DNA of 64,000 nt, from contig NZ_JACHNP010000001.1 in assembly GCF_014206815.1 (NCBI RefSeq), forward strand, positions 2,074,456-2,138,455. Direction: 5' to 3'. Both the position numbers and the translations under genes were made by a program. Positions within the stretch are counted from its first letter, which is position 1, and every line of letters begins with the position of its first letter. The stretch is from Xanthomonas sp. F10 (lineage in GTDB: Bacteria > Pseudomonadota > Gammaproteobacteria > Xanthomonadales > Xanthomonadaceae). Below the pieces are notes generated by a model. The model had not been told where the DNA came from, made no database searches, and saw nothing but the letters and a program-made list of their open reading frames with translations. Below, piece by piece: positions 32,801-41,129 of this stretch.

Positions 32801-34650
32801 AGGCGTTCGTGCCAGTCCAGCCGGGCGGTCTGCCCCAGCGGGTCGGTGGCGCCGGTCAGGTTGCCCAGGCGGTCGTAGGTGAAGGTGAACCGGCTGCCGT
32901 CCGCACGCGTCCAGGCCAGCAGTTGCCACAGGCCGTTCCACTCCATGCGCTGCACCTGCCCCAGCGGATCCTCGATGCGCGTGACGTTCTGGTCCGCGTC
33001 GTGGTCGAAGAGCTGCACCCGTCCGAGGTGGTCCGTGACGCGCGTGCGCCGATCGCCGGCCCGTTCGCCGGGCAGGTCGTACTCGAAGGTCCAGGCCGTG
33101 GCGGGCATGCCCGGGGCCGCATCCTCCAGCCAGTGCTGCACCACGCGGCCTTCCGGAGCCGGCCGGTCCCACCGGTAGCGGGCCACCAGCCCGCTGGCGA
33201 AGGTCTGTGCGACGAGGGTGGAGCCCTCCCAGGTGAAGCGCCGCACGCAGCGCCCCAGGCGGTCGATGACCTGGGCGAGCTGGCCATGGGCGTCGTAGCG
33301 GTATTCGACCAGCGTGCCGGCCGGGCCGCCCGCCGTGAGGTCCACGCGCACGAGGCGCAGCCCGCCGGCCTGTGCATATCGCAGTGCGAGCCGGTGGCCC
33401 GCGCTGTCGGTCACATGCCGCACCACGCCATCGGCATCTCGGTGGAAGTCGATGGTGTTGCCGTTGAAATCCGCCCATTGCAGCAACCCCAGGCGTTCTC
33501 CATCGCTGCTGCCGGTGCGCTGGCCGAAGCAGTAGATCCAGCCCAGCGCAGGCATGCCGATGAAGTAGGCGCCGCCCTCCCCGCGGCTCAGTTGCACGCC
33601 TTCCGGCACGCTGAACATCTGGCCGCCGGGCGGCAGGTCGTCGAAGGGGATGTCGCGGCCGGACTCGTCGATGAAGTGCGCCTTGCCGCCTTCGAAGACC
33701 AGTTCCACGCTGAAAGGCACGCTCCAGCCCGTGCCCAGCGCGCCCGTGCGCGCATCGCAGGATGCATACGTGCGGCGCCAGACGATGGGCAGCGCCCCTG
33801 GCAGGCTGAAGTCGGTGTCATCGTCGCCCAGCAGCACCTTGGCGCCGGTCACCACGTGCACCGGCTTGCCCTGGAGGAAGTTGCCCACGGCCGTGCCCGC
33901 TCCGTCCCCCCAACTGGTTGCGGTGGACGACCCGCCGTCGAAAGACGGCATCACTTCGCCCATCACCTTCGCGCCCACCACGCCCGAGAGCACGGCCATC
34001 CCGAAACACTTGACGCCGGCCTTGAGCGCGCCGGCAGCGCCACCGAGGATGCCCGCCCAGAAGCGCGCCTTGCTGGCGAAGTCCCGATCGGACTGCGGCA
34101 CCTCGCGCACGCGGAACTCCGCGATAGGCACGGACTCGCCACCGATGAAGACGTCTTCCGAGCCCTTGCTGATCTTCGCCTCGCAGTCCACGCAGTCGCC
34201 TTCGCGTGCGGCGCGGTAGCTGTCGATGAAGACGTTCTCGCTGCCGAAGATGACCAGGCTGGTGGGCATGCTGTGCTTGTCGCACATGGCCACGTCCAGC
34301 CCCGTGCGGATCGCCGGCTTGCCGTTGATGAAAACCGTGGTCGATCCGGTCGCTGTGAGCGTGCCGCACTCGGACGTGAAACTTCGCCCGAAGGCCTCGC
34401 CGAACGACTGAACGAAGTCGCCCACCAGCGAGAACGCATGTGCCACGACGAACGACGCCACGGCAACACCCAGGCCGATCGCAATCCCGGCGGCCGTGCC
34501 CAGGCCCGGACAGGCGATCGTACCCACCACGGCGCCGATCGCCACCGCGGCCCCGAATTCGATGCCGACCGCCGCGGCCGCGCCGGCAGCGTGCCCCTCC
34601 CTGGCATAGCTGTGGGCGATCGGATCGTGCAGACGGGCGGCCTTGGGCAT
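29836..34650 (-). CDS. PAAR-Rhs polymorphic toxin with C-terminal PD-(D/E)XK-like nuclease
   Basis: 1604 residues. The N-terminus carries the prePAAR motif AARxxDxxxH (AARLHDPIAH, residues 4-13), two membrane helices (about 20-70) for Eag chaperone binding, and a PAAR domain (about 90-170). From about 260 to 1480 come Rhs/YD repeats (many Y-x-Y/F-D-x-x-G-R/N units), closing with DPIGLAGGINLHGYASNPLS and DPWGW. The ~117-residue tip has GTAREARVGAKL, DPVTGEARRVDFVV, AVEVTSRTADKRAQTLKEAR: a D...ExT arrangement as in restriction-endonuclease-like folds. It is a T6SS effector delivered on VgrG; the tip would cut nucleic acid in the target cell. Nuclease class is inference. Confidence 0.9.
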   Translation of the reverse strand: MPKAARLHDPIAHSYAREGHAAGAAAAVGIEFGAAVAIGAVVGTIACPGLGTAAGIAIGLGVAVASFVVAHAFSLVGDFVQSFGEAFGRSFTSECGTLTATGSTTVFINGKPAIRTGLDVAMCDKHSMPTSLVIFGSENVFIDSYRAAREGDCVDCEAKISKGSEDVFIGGESVPIAEFRVREVPQSDRDFASKARFWAGILGGAAGALKAGVKCFGMAVLSGVVGAKVMGEVMPSFDGGSSTATSWGDGAGTAVGNFLQGKPVHVVTGAKVLLGDDDTDFSLPGALPIVWRRTYASCDARTGALGTGWSVPFSVELVFEGGKAHFIDESGRDIPFDDLPPGGQMFSVPEGVQLSRGEGGAYFIGMPALGWIYCFGQRTGSSDGERLGLLQWADFNGNTIDFHRDADGVVRHVTDSAGHRLALRYAQAGGLRLVRVDLTAGGPAGTLVEYRYDAHGQLAQVIDRLGRCVRRFTWEGSTLVAQTFASGLVARYRWDRPAPEGRVVQHWLEDAAPGMPATAWTFEYDLPGERAGDRRTRVTDHLGRVQLFDHDADQNVTRIEDPLGQVQRMEWNGLWQLLAWTRADGSRFTFTYDRLGNLTGATDPLGQTARLDWHERLQRVRAAAAVDGTRWHYTYDDRGNRTEVLGPPLDPGTPPHIPGDEGEARWRESTLHDPRGLPVVTIDANGGRQQWAWDERALLVRHTDCSGKTTRFEYDANGFLSKHTDALGQTTHYVHDALGRLLSVTRADGTAERYSYDDADQLVSAGDSSNRLTQYRYDIHGKLLALQRPDGSTVHLGYDAAHRLASLVSENGATYRFAYDTANRMVQELRPDGSRHTFSHDPLGRVVELREDPGEDDVVEQAIQGHVPAAPIRTTCERDGIGRLIAKRVLAVTGTPSPQDVIVQRFAYDKMNRLVRAETLDAAGQSPAQVAEFGYTLLGDLALEAAEDTASGTRSVMRHTCDPLGNRLATELPDGRVLRELHYGSGHVHQISLDGVVVADIERDDLHREVLRTQGRWASRRAYDPLGRQRAQWTQSASLRVGGDWAQQMPDATTAPGLAVPTDGLRKQWDYDAAGELVRTRHSRNGETRYRYDPAGHVLSATLQIAGAVGGVSPALQQALHEVFHYDPAGNRLDAPVTQGAEGSRGWVRHNRVKVLQDKRFDYDGFGRLVRKRIGAHTELHCRYDALHRMTHASVIRAGRDGEPIRQVFRYRYDPLGRRIAKEDDFGQTRFVWEGMRLLQESRGAHNSTYVYEPASYRPLARIDGTGSLEPEHPVAVLALAGEDPRGDPAAGKVRSIPVTNGDSSDARHAVAGPVGATARYLAGIEARERGVQEEETGGSAEPCGPAQRTAPASTPTARIYYFHLQPSGLPEEMSDLNGHLVWRAQYRLWGNAVAEEWQAFDAAGRPVNAPMVETGIRAQVSATPMPQNLRMQGQYLDRETGLHYNTFRYYDPDLGAFTAPDPIGLAGGINLHGYASNPLSWIDPWGWACIPNKVAGTAREARVGAKLDGKFGASNVLRERYLRDANGKIVRDPVTGEARRVDFVVKGPDGKGTAVEVTSRTADKRAQTLKEARIRSQGGTYVREPGSKVLVEVRNTSRVIRVE

Positions 34651-34694
34651 GGCGTAGTGCGGTTAAAGCTGGTGTGGGAAAGAGACCGGTGGCC

Positions 34695-35153
34695 TCACGC
34701 GCGCAGGCGCAGGCTGTGCAGGACCGAGGCCCAGTGGGCGACGTGCTCCTCCTTCCAGGGGCCGGCATACGTGCCGGTCACGACCAGTGCGCGGCGCCCG
34801 GGCATCTCCGCGAGCACGATCTTCTGGTGGATGGGATGGCCCTGCTTCGTGTAAGTGACGTATGCACCCGCAGCGTTGTGCGCTCCGCCGGAAGAAGGTG
34901 CGCCCGCCGGCGAATTCAACGGCAGATGGGTCGTGCCGAACTCCAGTTCCTTGAACTGCTTGCCCGACGTGGACAGCGCCTTGACCTGCTCGCGCAGCAG
35001 TTGCTCAACGCTTCCGCCCTCGTCGAAATAGTCGCGCGTGATGACCACGCTGAAAGGCAGGGCGGGATCACCGAAGACCAGCACGTTCACGCTGCGGTCG
35101 ATGAAGCTGCCCTCGGGCAGGTCGAAGGTGGCTTCCTGGATGTGGTACTGCAT
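34695..35153 (-). CDS. eagR: Eag-family (DUF1795/DcrB) T6SS effector chaperone
   Basis: The 152-residue protein (MQYHIQEATFDLPEGSFIDR start) has the DUF1795 pattern: FDLPEGSFIDRSVNVLVFGD, FSVVITRDYFDEG and a C-terminal GTYAGPWKEEHVAHWASVLH. Eag chaperones bind the prePAAR and membrane helices of Rhs effectors and load them onto VgrG. Its place between vgrG and a prePAAR-Rhs gene is the standard order. Confidence 0.9.
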   Translation of the reverse strand: MQYHIQEATFDLPEGSFIDRSVNVLVFGDPALPFSVVITRDYFDEGGSVEQLLREQVKALSTSGKQFKELEFGTTHLPLNSPAGAPSSGGAHNAAGAYVTYTKQGHPIHQKIVLAEMPGRRALVVTGTYAGPWKEEHVAHWASVLHSLRLRA

Positions 35154-35183
35154 GGATGGTTCCGCGGCCGGGGCCGCGGGAGG

Positions 35184-37709
35184 TCAGTTGATGTTGACGG
35201 GCTTGCCCAGCACGGTGAGCACGTCCTTGAGCTCGATGAGCCCGTTCTTGCCGCGGATCTCCACCTTGCCGTCGCTGGTGAGGGTGATGGAGGCCCCCTC
35301 GCCCGCGGTGAGCGTGATCGTCGCGCCCGCCTGCAGGCGGATGTGCTGGCCGGCCTTGACGAGCACCGAGTCCTCGGTGGCCTGCAGGTTGACGTTCTGC
35401 TGGCCCACGACGGTGGCGGTGTCCGTGCGCGAGGCCAGGGTCGCGTTCTGCTGCGCGGTGAGGTTGAGGTTGCCCGTCTGCGCATCGGTGGCGATGTCGC
35501 CCGCGCCCACGGTGGTGCGCTGCCCGCCTTCGGAGACGTGCGTCAGCATGCCGGCCTTGGCGAGCTGTGTGAGCTGCGCGCCGCTGGAGACGGTGATGTG
35601 CTGCGTGGCGTGCATCGACGCGCTCTGGCCCGAGCTGATGACGATCGGCTTGGGGCTGACCATTGTGTGGCCCTGCGGGCTCACGATGGAGACGATGGGC
35701 TGCGTGATGTCGCGCGAGAGTTCGCGCAGCGCCTGCGACTGCGGCATGGCCGGATCGGTGTCCGACGGCAGGGCCGCTTCCGGCGCACCACCACCGCCGC
35801 CCTGGAAGGCCGACAGCGCGGCAGCCGCCTTGGACAGCGATGCCGATGCCGCCTGCGCGCCGGTCATGGCCGCGATGCCCGCGCCCAGTTCCATCATGTG
35901 CGAGGTCTTGAGCGAGTTGAGTGCGCCAAGATTCGAGTCCAGCGTCTGCGCCGCCTGGCTGGCCTGCTGCATGAGCGATGCCGTGCCGGACAGGCCCGCG
36001 CCCAGCTGGTCGAAGCCGTCCGGGTTGAAGTTGGCCACCATGGACGTGAAGTCCTGCGGGTAGGTGGTGATGAGCAGGCCCTTGTCCGCCCGGATCGAGC
36101 CCCACAGGTCCGTGCGCAGCTCGAAGCCATATCCCCGCTGCGACCCCGTGCCCTGGTGCATCAGGTACCCCATGTTCAGGTACGTGTTGCCGTACGTGTT
36201 CGACAACTCCAGGTGCTCTATCCCCTTCTGGTCCTCGAAGCGCAGCATGCTCGCCCCGCCACCTCCCTTGCTCCAGCGCGTGAGCGTGCCCGACTGCGTC
36301 TTGTGTTCCGGCAGCTTCCACGGCGGCATCTGCTCCGCGTTGTACACCCGCCCCGTGATGATCGGCTGGTCCGGGTCTCCGGAGAGAAAATCCACGATAA
36401 CTTCTTGGCCTATGCGCGGCAGGTAGATGCTCCCGTAGTTCTGCCCCGCCCAGCCGTGCGACACGCGGATCCAGCAGCTGGACTGCTCGTCGAACTTGCC
36501 CTGCCGGTCCCAGTGGAACTGCACCTTCACCCGCCCGTACTGGTCCGGCCAGATCTCCTCGCCCGGCGGGCCCACCACCACCGCCGTCTGCGGCCCCGTC
36601 GTCTTCGGCTTGGGGGTCACCCGTGCCGGCGTGTACGGCAGGCTCGTGGGCTGCGCCTGCAGCGTGAACCGCTGGAACGAGCCCTCTTCCTGCACCGTGC
36701 CCTTGCCCCCCGGGTTCGCCGCGCTCACCCGCGGGTTCTCCTTGAAGTGGTACTGCAGGCCGGTGATCAGGTACTGCTGGTTCTGGTCCCCGCGCGGGTA
36801 GTTCTCCAGCGTGAAGAGGTAGCCCGTCGCCAGCGACCGGTGGCGCGATTCGCCGCGCACCGTGCTGCGCCCGCTCAGGTTCTCCTGCAGCCGCACCCGC
36901 GCATAGGCTTCTCCGTCGCCGAACTCCGTGTAGCCCCCGGGCCACTCGTAGGTTTCGTAGGCGTCGTGGCTGTGCCCGGGCGGCATCTGCCGCATGTTCG
37001 CCAGGTCCGCCTTGGGCTTCTTGAAGTCGTAGTCGTCGTTGTAGAAGCGGCCCGAGTGGATCTCCTCGTGCAGCTCCCAGGCGTGGATGTTCTCGCGGTC
37101 CGCCGTGGCCGACTTCTCGGGCGGATAGAACGGAATCGTGGCCGCCCCGGGCAGCGGCTGGTGCGAGGCCACGATGTCGTCGGCCAGCGTCAGCGTGTGC
37201 TGGCCCTGCGCATGCTGGTGGTAGTAATAGATGCCCTCGTGCTCCATCAGCCGCGAGACGAACTGCAGGTCGCTCTCGTCATATTGCACGCAGTATTCCC
37301 ACGTGCGGTAGCTGCGGCTGAGCTTCTTTTCCATCGGATATCCGTACGCGCCCAGCACCTCCTCGATGATGTCGGGCACGCTCTTGTTCTGGAATATCCG
37401 GAAATCGCTCTTGCGCGAGGCCAGCCAAAGCCAGGGCTGCAGCCGCAGGCGGTAAGCGTAGAAGCGGTGGTCCTGTCCCTGCGTGCCGAAGCGCGTCACG
37501 ATCCCGTTGAGGTAGCGCCGGCCTCCGCCTTCGGTCTCCACCACCACCGTGGCGCTCTTGCCCAGCAGGGCCTTGGGGTCGATGCTTTTGTCTTCGCTCA
37601 GCAGGTCGATGTCGAGGCTGAAGACCTGGCTCAGTTCTTCCCGCCCCTGCAACTGCCGGAACTGCAGTTGCTCTCCCAGGGGCGTCTGTATGGTGACGCG
37701 GCGTGTCAT
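35184..37709 (-). CDS. vgrG: T6SS spike protein VgrG (TssI)
   Basis: The 841-residue protein has the gp27/gp5-like VgrG core: GEQLQFRQLQGREELSQVFS, LMEHEGIYYYHQHAQG, PDQYGRVKVQFHWDRQGKFD, SCWIRVSHGWAGQNYGSIYL and PRIGQEVIVDFLSGDPDQPI. A DUF2345-type C-terminal beta-helix follows (about 680-841, ending KPVNIN). It trimerises at the tip of the T6SS tube and carries the Rhs effector. No other T6SS structural genes are in the window, so it must use an apparatus encoded elsewhere. Closest in style to Acidovorax-type VgrG (recollection). Confidence 0.95.
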   Translation of the reverse strand: MTRRVTIQTPLGEQLQFRQLQGREELSQVFSLDIDLLSEDKSIDPKALLGKSATVVVETEGGGRRYLNGIVTRFGTQGQDHRFYAYRLRLQPWLWLASRKSDFRIFQNKSVPDIIEEVLGAYGYPMEKKLSRSYRTWEYCVQYDESDLQFVSRLMEHEGIYYYHQHAQGQHTLTLADDIVASHQPLPGAATIPFYPPEKSATADRENIHAWELHEEIHSGRFYNDDYDFKKPKADLANMRQMPPGHSHDAYETYEWPGGYTEFGDGEAYARVRLQENLSGRSTVRGESRHRSLATGYLFTLENYPRGDQNQQYLITGLQYHFKENPRVSAANPGGKGTVQEEGSFQRFTLQAQPTSLPYTPARVTPKPKTTGPQTAVVVGPPGEEIWPDQYGRVKVQFHWDRQGKFDEQSSCWIRVSHGWAGQNYGSIYLPRIGQEVIVDFLSGDPDQPIITGRVYNAEQMPPWKLPEHKTQSGTLTRWSKGGGGASMLRFEDQKGIEHLELSNTYGNTYLNMGYLMHQGTGSQRGYGFELRTDLWGSIRADKGLLITTYPQDFTSMVANFNPDGFDQLGAGLSGTASLMQQASQAAQTLDSNLGALNSLKTSHMMELGAGIAAMTGAQAASASLSKAAAALSAFQGGGGGAPEAALPSDTDPAMPQSQALRELSRDITQPIVSIVSPQGHTMVSPKPIVISSGQSASMHATQHITVSSGAQLTQLAKAGMLTHVSEGGQRTTVGAGDIATDAQTGNLNLTAQQNATLASRTDTATVVGQQNVNLQATEDSVLVKAGQHIRLQAGATITLTAGEGASITLTSDGKVEIRGKNGLIELKDVLTVLGKPVNIN

Positions 37710-37982
37710 GGTGGTTGGCCGCGAGCCATGAGCGGCTGCACGGACGAGTCAAAACGGCGGCGATCATAGGGCCGGCGGTGGCATATTGGGTAGCCGTAAA
37801 GCGGAACAAATTTGTTTTTAAATGTTCGATACAAGTGCAGGCTACGGCTCTCACCCTTGAATCACAGAAATATTTATTGAAGGCATAACGAAAGAAGCCG
37901 GTACAACCGCTACACCAGAAGACGCATAACCGATAAACAGCGGCCATGATCTGCCAATCCTGAACGCTATCGAGTAGCCGCC

Positions 37983-38930
37983 ATGCAGTTTCGACTCAAA
38001 CAGATGGAAGTCTTCCGCGCGGTGATGCTGACCGGCACAGTGAAAGGCGCCGCCGCCATGCTTTGCTCGTCACAGCCCGCCGTCAGCCGCTCGCTTGCGC
38101 ACACCGAGCAGTCACTGGGCCTCACACTCTTTCAACGCACCAAGGGTAGATTGGTGCCCACGCCGGAAGCAGAAGCGCTGATCGAGCAGGTCAACGCGTT
38201 CTTCCAACACGCGATCCGCGTAAATGATTTCGTGACAAGCCTGCGCACCGCTTCAGTGGGACACCTCACCGTGATTTCCAGCTATTGCTTGAGTCGGGGC
38301 CTGGTATCCAGAGCGGTTGTTCGCTTCATGGAGCGGCACCCGAAAGTACAGGTACAGCTGCGCACCAGTCTTCTCGCCGACATGCCCAAGGCATTGCTCA
38401 GCGAAGAAGCGGATATCGCGGTTGCCGCCGTGGCAATGGATCATTTGCAACTCCAGGTCCAACCGCTCACGGAGGGACGCATGGTGTGCGTGATGCAGAG
38501 CGGACATCCTTTGGCGACGGCCGAAAGCGTGTCCTTCACTGACTTGGCAAAGCATGCCGTGATCACACCCCACCCAAGCATCCCATTCGGGCAATTGCTG
38601 TCCGCAGCCCTGGAGCGGGCCGGCGTGTCCCTGGACGCACGCGTCAACGTCCACAACATGGACCTCGCCTGTGCATTGGTACGTTCCGGTGCCGGACTGG
38701 CCATCGTGGACGAATTCACCGTGGACGGACTGGACGGCACGCAGGGCCTCACGACTGTCGCACTCAAGGAGGACGTACTGATTGCGCCTGCCGTCCTCAG
38801 CTCCGCGCACAGAGCAACGCGGCCATGCACCGAATCCTTCTTGGACGCCTTGACGGAGCAGGCATACATGGATCGCCAAAGGCGAAGAGGCATGGACCGC
38901 GAGCAAAAGCCGTGTTTATCGGCAACATAA
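37983..38930 (+). CDS. LysR-family transcriptional regulator
   Basis: The 315-residue protein has the LysR winged helix (about 3-62: LKQMEVFRAVMLTGTVKGAA, SSQPAVSRSLAHTEQSLGLT, LFQRTKGRLVPTPEAEAL) and a periplasmic-binding-like effector domain (about 90-290). It is separated from the vgrG start by about 270 bases that should hold divergent promoters. It probably regulates the two following genes, a dehydrogenase and a Bug receptor, of the same strand. Confidence 0.9.
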   Translation: MQFRLKQMEVFRAVMLTGTVKGAAAMLCSSQPAVSRSLAHTEQSLGLTLFQRTKGRLVPTPEAEALIEQVNAFFQHAIRVNDFVTSLRTASVGHLTVISSYCLSRGLVSRAVVRFMERHPKVQVQLRTSLLADMPKALLSEEADIAVAAVAMDHLQLQVQPLTEGRMVCVMQSGHPLATAESVSFTDLAKHAVITPHPSIPFGQLLSAALERAGVSLDARVNVHNMDLACALVRSGAGLAIVDEFTVDGLDGTQGLTTVALKEDVLIAPAVLSSAHRATRPCTESFLDALTEQAYMDRQRRRGMDREQKPCLSAT

Positions 38931-39061
38931 AAGTCGGCGCAACTCCCCTGTGAGTGTCGGAGTGCCTTAACTCGACAGTCATACTCCCAAGACGATTTTG
39001 CAATCGGTAGATTCCGCGCTGCGGCATAGCATTTCATCCAGAAGTCATTCGGAAGGAAGCT

Positions 39062-39949
39062 ATGCGGATCGGGTTGGTAGGAGCCGGGAATATCGGCAGG
39101 CATTTTGCAGCGCGATGGGCAGCCGCCGGGCATTGCGTAACGGTGTACGACACCTGCAAGAAGGCCATGGGTCATGCAGCGAGCATGGGTGCGATACCGG
39201 CGACCGACCTCGGCGGGCTGATCGCGAACCAGGACGCGATTGCGCTGAGCCTTCCCACGCCAGAAGTCGTCATCGATGTTGCACAGGCTATCGCTGCCTT
39301 GGCCTGCGCCCATCCAGTGCGTCTCATCGTGGATCTGTCCACGACGGGCGCGGACGCCACTGTCCGCGTGGATACGATACTGAAAGAGGCCGGAGTGCCA
39401 TTCTTCTCTGCGCCCGTGAGCGGTGGCACCGTCGCAGCCGCGGCGGGGCAGTTGACGGTGATGGCGGCGGGCCCGCTGCCCGGCTGGGAGCGCGCCATGC
39501 CGATGTTCGATGCCATTGCGCGGCATACGTTCTACCTCGGACCGAACATACGGCTCGGCCAGACGCTCAAGCTCATCAACAACACGTTGTACGCGGCATG
39601 CATGCTCGCCAGTTGCGAGGCCCTCGTGTGCGGAACGAAGGCAGGGATCGAGGCGCATACCCTGCTGAACGTCATCAACCGCTCCAGTGGACGCTGCTTC
39701 GCGACGATGGAGCGCCTGCCCAACGCACTGGACCGCAGCTTCCCTCTTCGCTTCAAAACCTCGCTGCTGCACAAAGACATGCATCTGGCGCTCATGGCCG
39801 CAGACGAACTGGGGGTCCCCATGCAAGTCAGCAAGGCCGCTTTGCGGCTACTGGACGACGCGATGGTCGCGAGCCTCGGAGAGGCCGACAACATCACAGC
39901 CATCCAGGTCGTCGAGCGCCATGCCGGCGTCGTTTTTGGCGAGTTGTGA
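39062..39949 (+). CDS. 3-hydroxyisobutyrate dehydrogenase-like (beta-hydroxyacid) oxidoreductase
   Basis: The 295-residue protein begins MRIGLVGAGNIGRHFAARWA, the Rossmann dinucleotide motif GxGxxG. It carries the family substrate segment SAPVSGGTVAAAAGQLTVMA and the catalytic-lysine region GQTLKLINN. These enzymes oxidise short-chain beta-hydroxyacids with NAD(P). Substrate not determined. It starts about 130 nt after lysR and about 70 nt before the Bug receptor gene, suggesting a catabolic mini-operon. Confidence 0.88.
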   Translation: MRIGLVGAGNIGRHFAARWAAAGHCVTVYDTCKKAMGHAASMGAIPATDLGGLIANQDAIALSLPTPEVVIDVAQAIAALACAHPVRLIVDLSTTGADATVRVDTILKEAGVPFFSAPVSGGTVAAAAGQLTVMAAGPLPGWERAMPMFDAIARHTFYLGPNIRLGQTLKLINNTLYAACMLASCEALVCGTKAGIEAHTLLNVINRSSGRCFATMERLPNALDRSFPLRFKTSLLHKDMHLALMAADELGVPMQVSKAALRLLDDAMVASLGEADNITAIQVVERHAGVVFGEL

Positions 39950-40019
39950 CATCGCCCTGCCCAAGGCGAGTGCTCGCCACACCCTACACAAGAACACCAG
40001 ACCATTGAGGAGAAGAACC

Positions 40020-40958
40020 ATGAAACGAAAAATCGTCGCCGCGCTCGTCGCAGCCCTTCCATTGCTGGCTTCGGCCTTTCCCGAGAAACCAATCAAGCTG
40101 ATCGTGCCAATGGCGGCAGGGAGCATCACCGACGTGGCGGCGCGCTCGGTCGCCGAGGCCATGTCGCAACGCCTCAAACAACCTGTCGTCGTGGACAACC
40201 AACAGAACCTGGTCGGCACGATGGCCGCCGTCCGCGCTGCCCCCGACGGGTACACGCTGCTGATCGTCGGCATCACCAATGCCGCAACCAACCTCATCAC
40301 CATGAAGTCGCCGCCCTACGATCCGCGCAAGGACTTCACGCCGATCGGGCAGATGGCCGAACTGCCCTACCTCCTGGTATCCAGTACGAAACTGCCGGTG
40401 CAGACGATGAAGGACCTCATCAGCTACGGAAAGTCCCATCCGGACAAGCTGTCCTATGGTTACGGCTCAGGCAGCGCCCAACTGGCGACGCTGCGCTTCA
40501 CATCGATGGCCGACATAACCGCCACGGGGGTAGGCTACAAGGGCGTCCCGCAAGCCATGACGGACCTGATGGGCGGCACCATCGACTTCGTCGTCGCCGA
40601 CCTGAACAACGGGCTCCAGGCAGCTCGGGCCGGCCGCGTCACGGCGCTTGGTGTGACCTCCGCGAAGCGCTCCCCGCTCGCGCCCGACGTTCCCACATTG
40701 CACGAGCAAGGCCTGGACGGCTATGACATCTCGGTTCGCTTCGGCCTTGCCGGGCCGGCGCACCTGCCCGCCGCGATCACCGAACAGCTCAACGCGGTAT
40801 TGCGCGAAGCCCTCGCCGATCCTGCTGTCCGGCAACGCTTCGACGGTGCAGGCATCGCGATCGTGCCTTCCTCCCCCGAAGTCTTCACCCGGAACATCAG
40901 GGACGACATTGCCAAATGGTCGGCGATCGCTAAGGAAGCCGGCATCGCACCGCAATAG
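40020..40958 (+). CDS. Bug-family tripartite tricarboxylate transport binding protein
   Basis: The 312-residue protein starts MKRKIVAALVAALPLLASAF at ATG 40020 (GGAGAAG upstream) and has a signal peptide. It shows the Bug signature PEKPIKLIVPMAAGSITDVA, then DGYTLLIVGITNAATN and LMGGTIDFVVADLNNGLQAARAGRVTALGVTS. Bug proteins bind carboxylates in the periplasm and are massively expanded in Bordetella/Comamonadaceae, less so in Xanthomonas. No TctA/TctB membrane genes are nearby, so it must use another transporter or act in sensing. Confidence 0.9.
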   Translation: MKRKIVAALVAALPLLASAFPEKPIKLIVPMAAGSITDVAARSVAEAMSQRLKQPVVVDNQQNLVGTMAAVRAAPDGYTLLIVGITNAATNLITMKSPPYDPRKDFTPIGQMAELPYLLVSSTKLPVQTMKDLISYGKSHPDKLSYGYGSGSAQLATLRFTSMADITATGVGYKGVPQAMTDLMGGTIDFVVADLNNGLQAARAGRVTALGVTSAKRSPLAPDVPTLHEQGLDGYDISVRFGLAGPAHLPAAITEQLNAVLREALADPAVRQRFDGAGIAIVPSSPEVFTRNIRDDIAKWSAIAKEAGIAPQ

Positions 40959-41129
40959 CGGCCGCGCTCGCCGATCCCTCGTCCGTCTGCACTGAGGACG
41001 GGGCGCCTCTGCGGCTGGCCGCGCTCGCCTCGCCCTGGGCGGCGGCGCCCGGCTCGCCCATGCTCCACTCGTAACAATCGCATGCCCGCGGCGGCAGGGA
41101 TCGGCTCGTCCCTGTCTCTCGAAAGATCC

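Noticed and set aside
34440-37769. 1109-codon open frame on the plus strand
   Set aside because: Antisense to eagR and vgrG, whose motifs are unambiguous; composition is that of a shadow frame.
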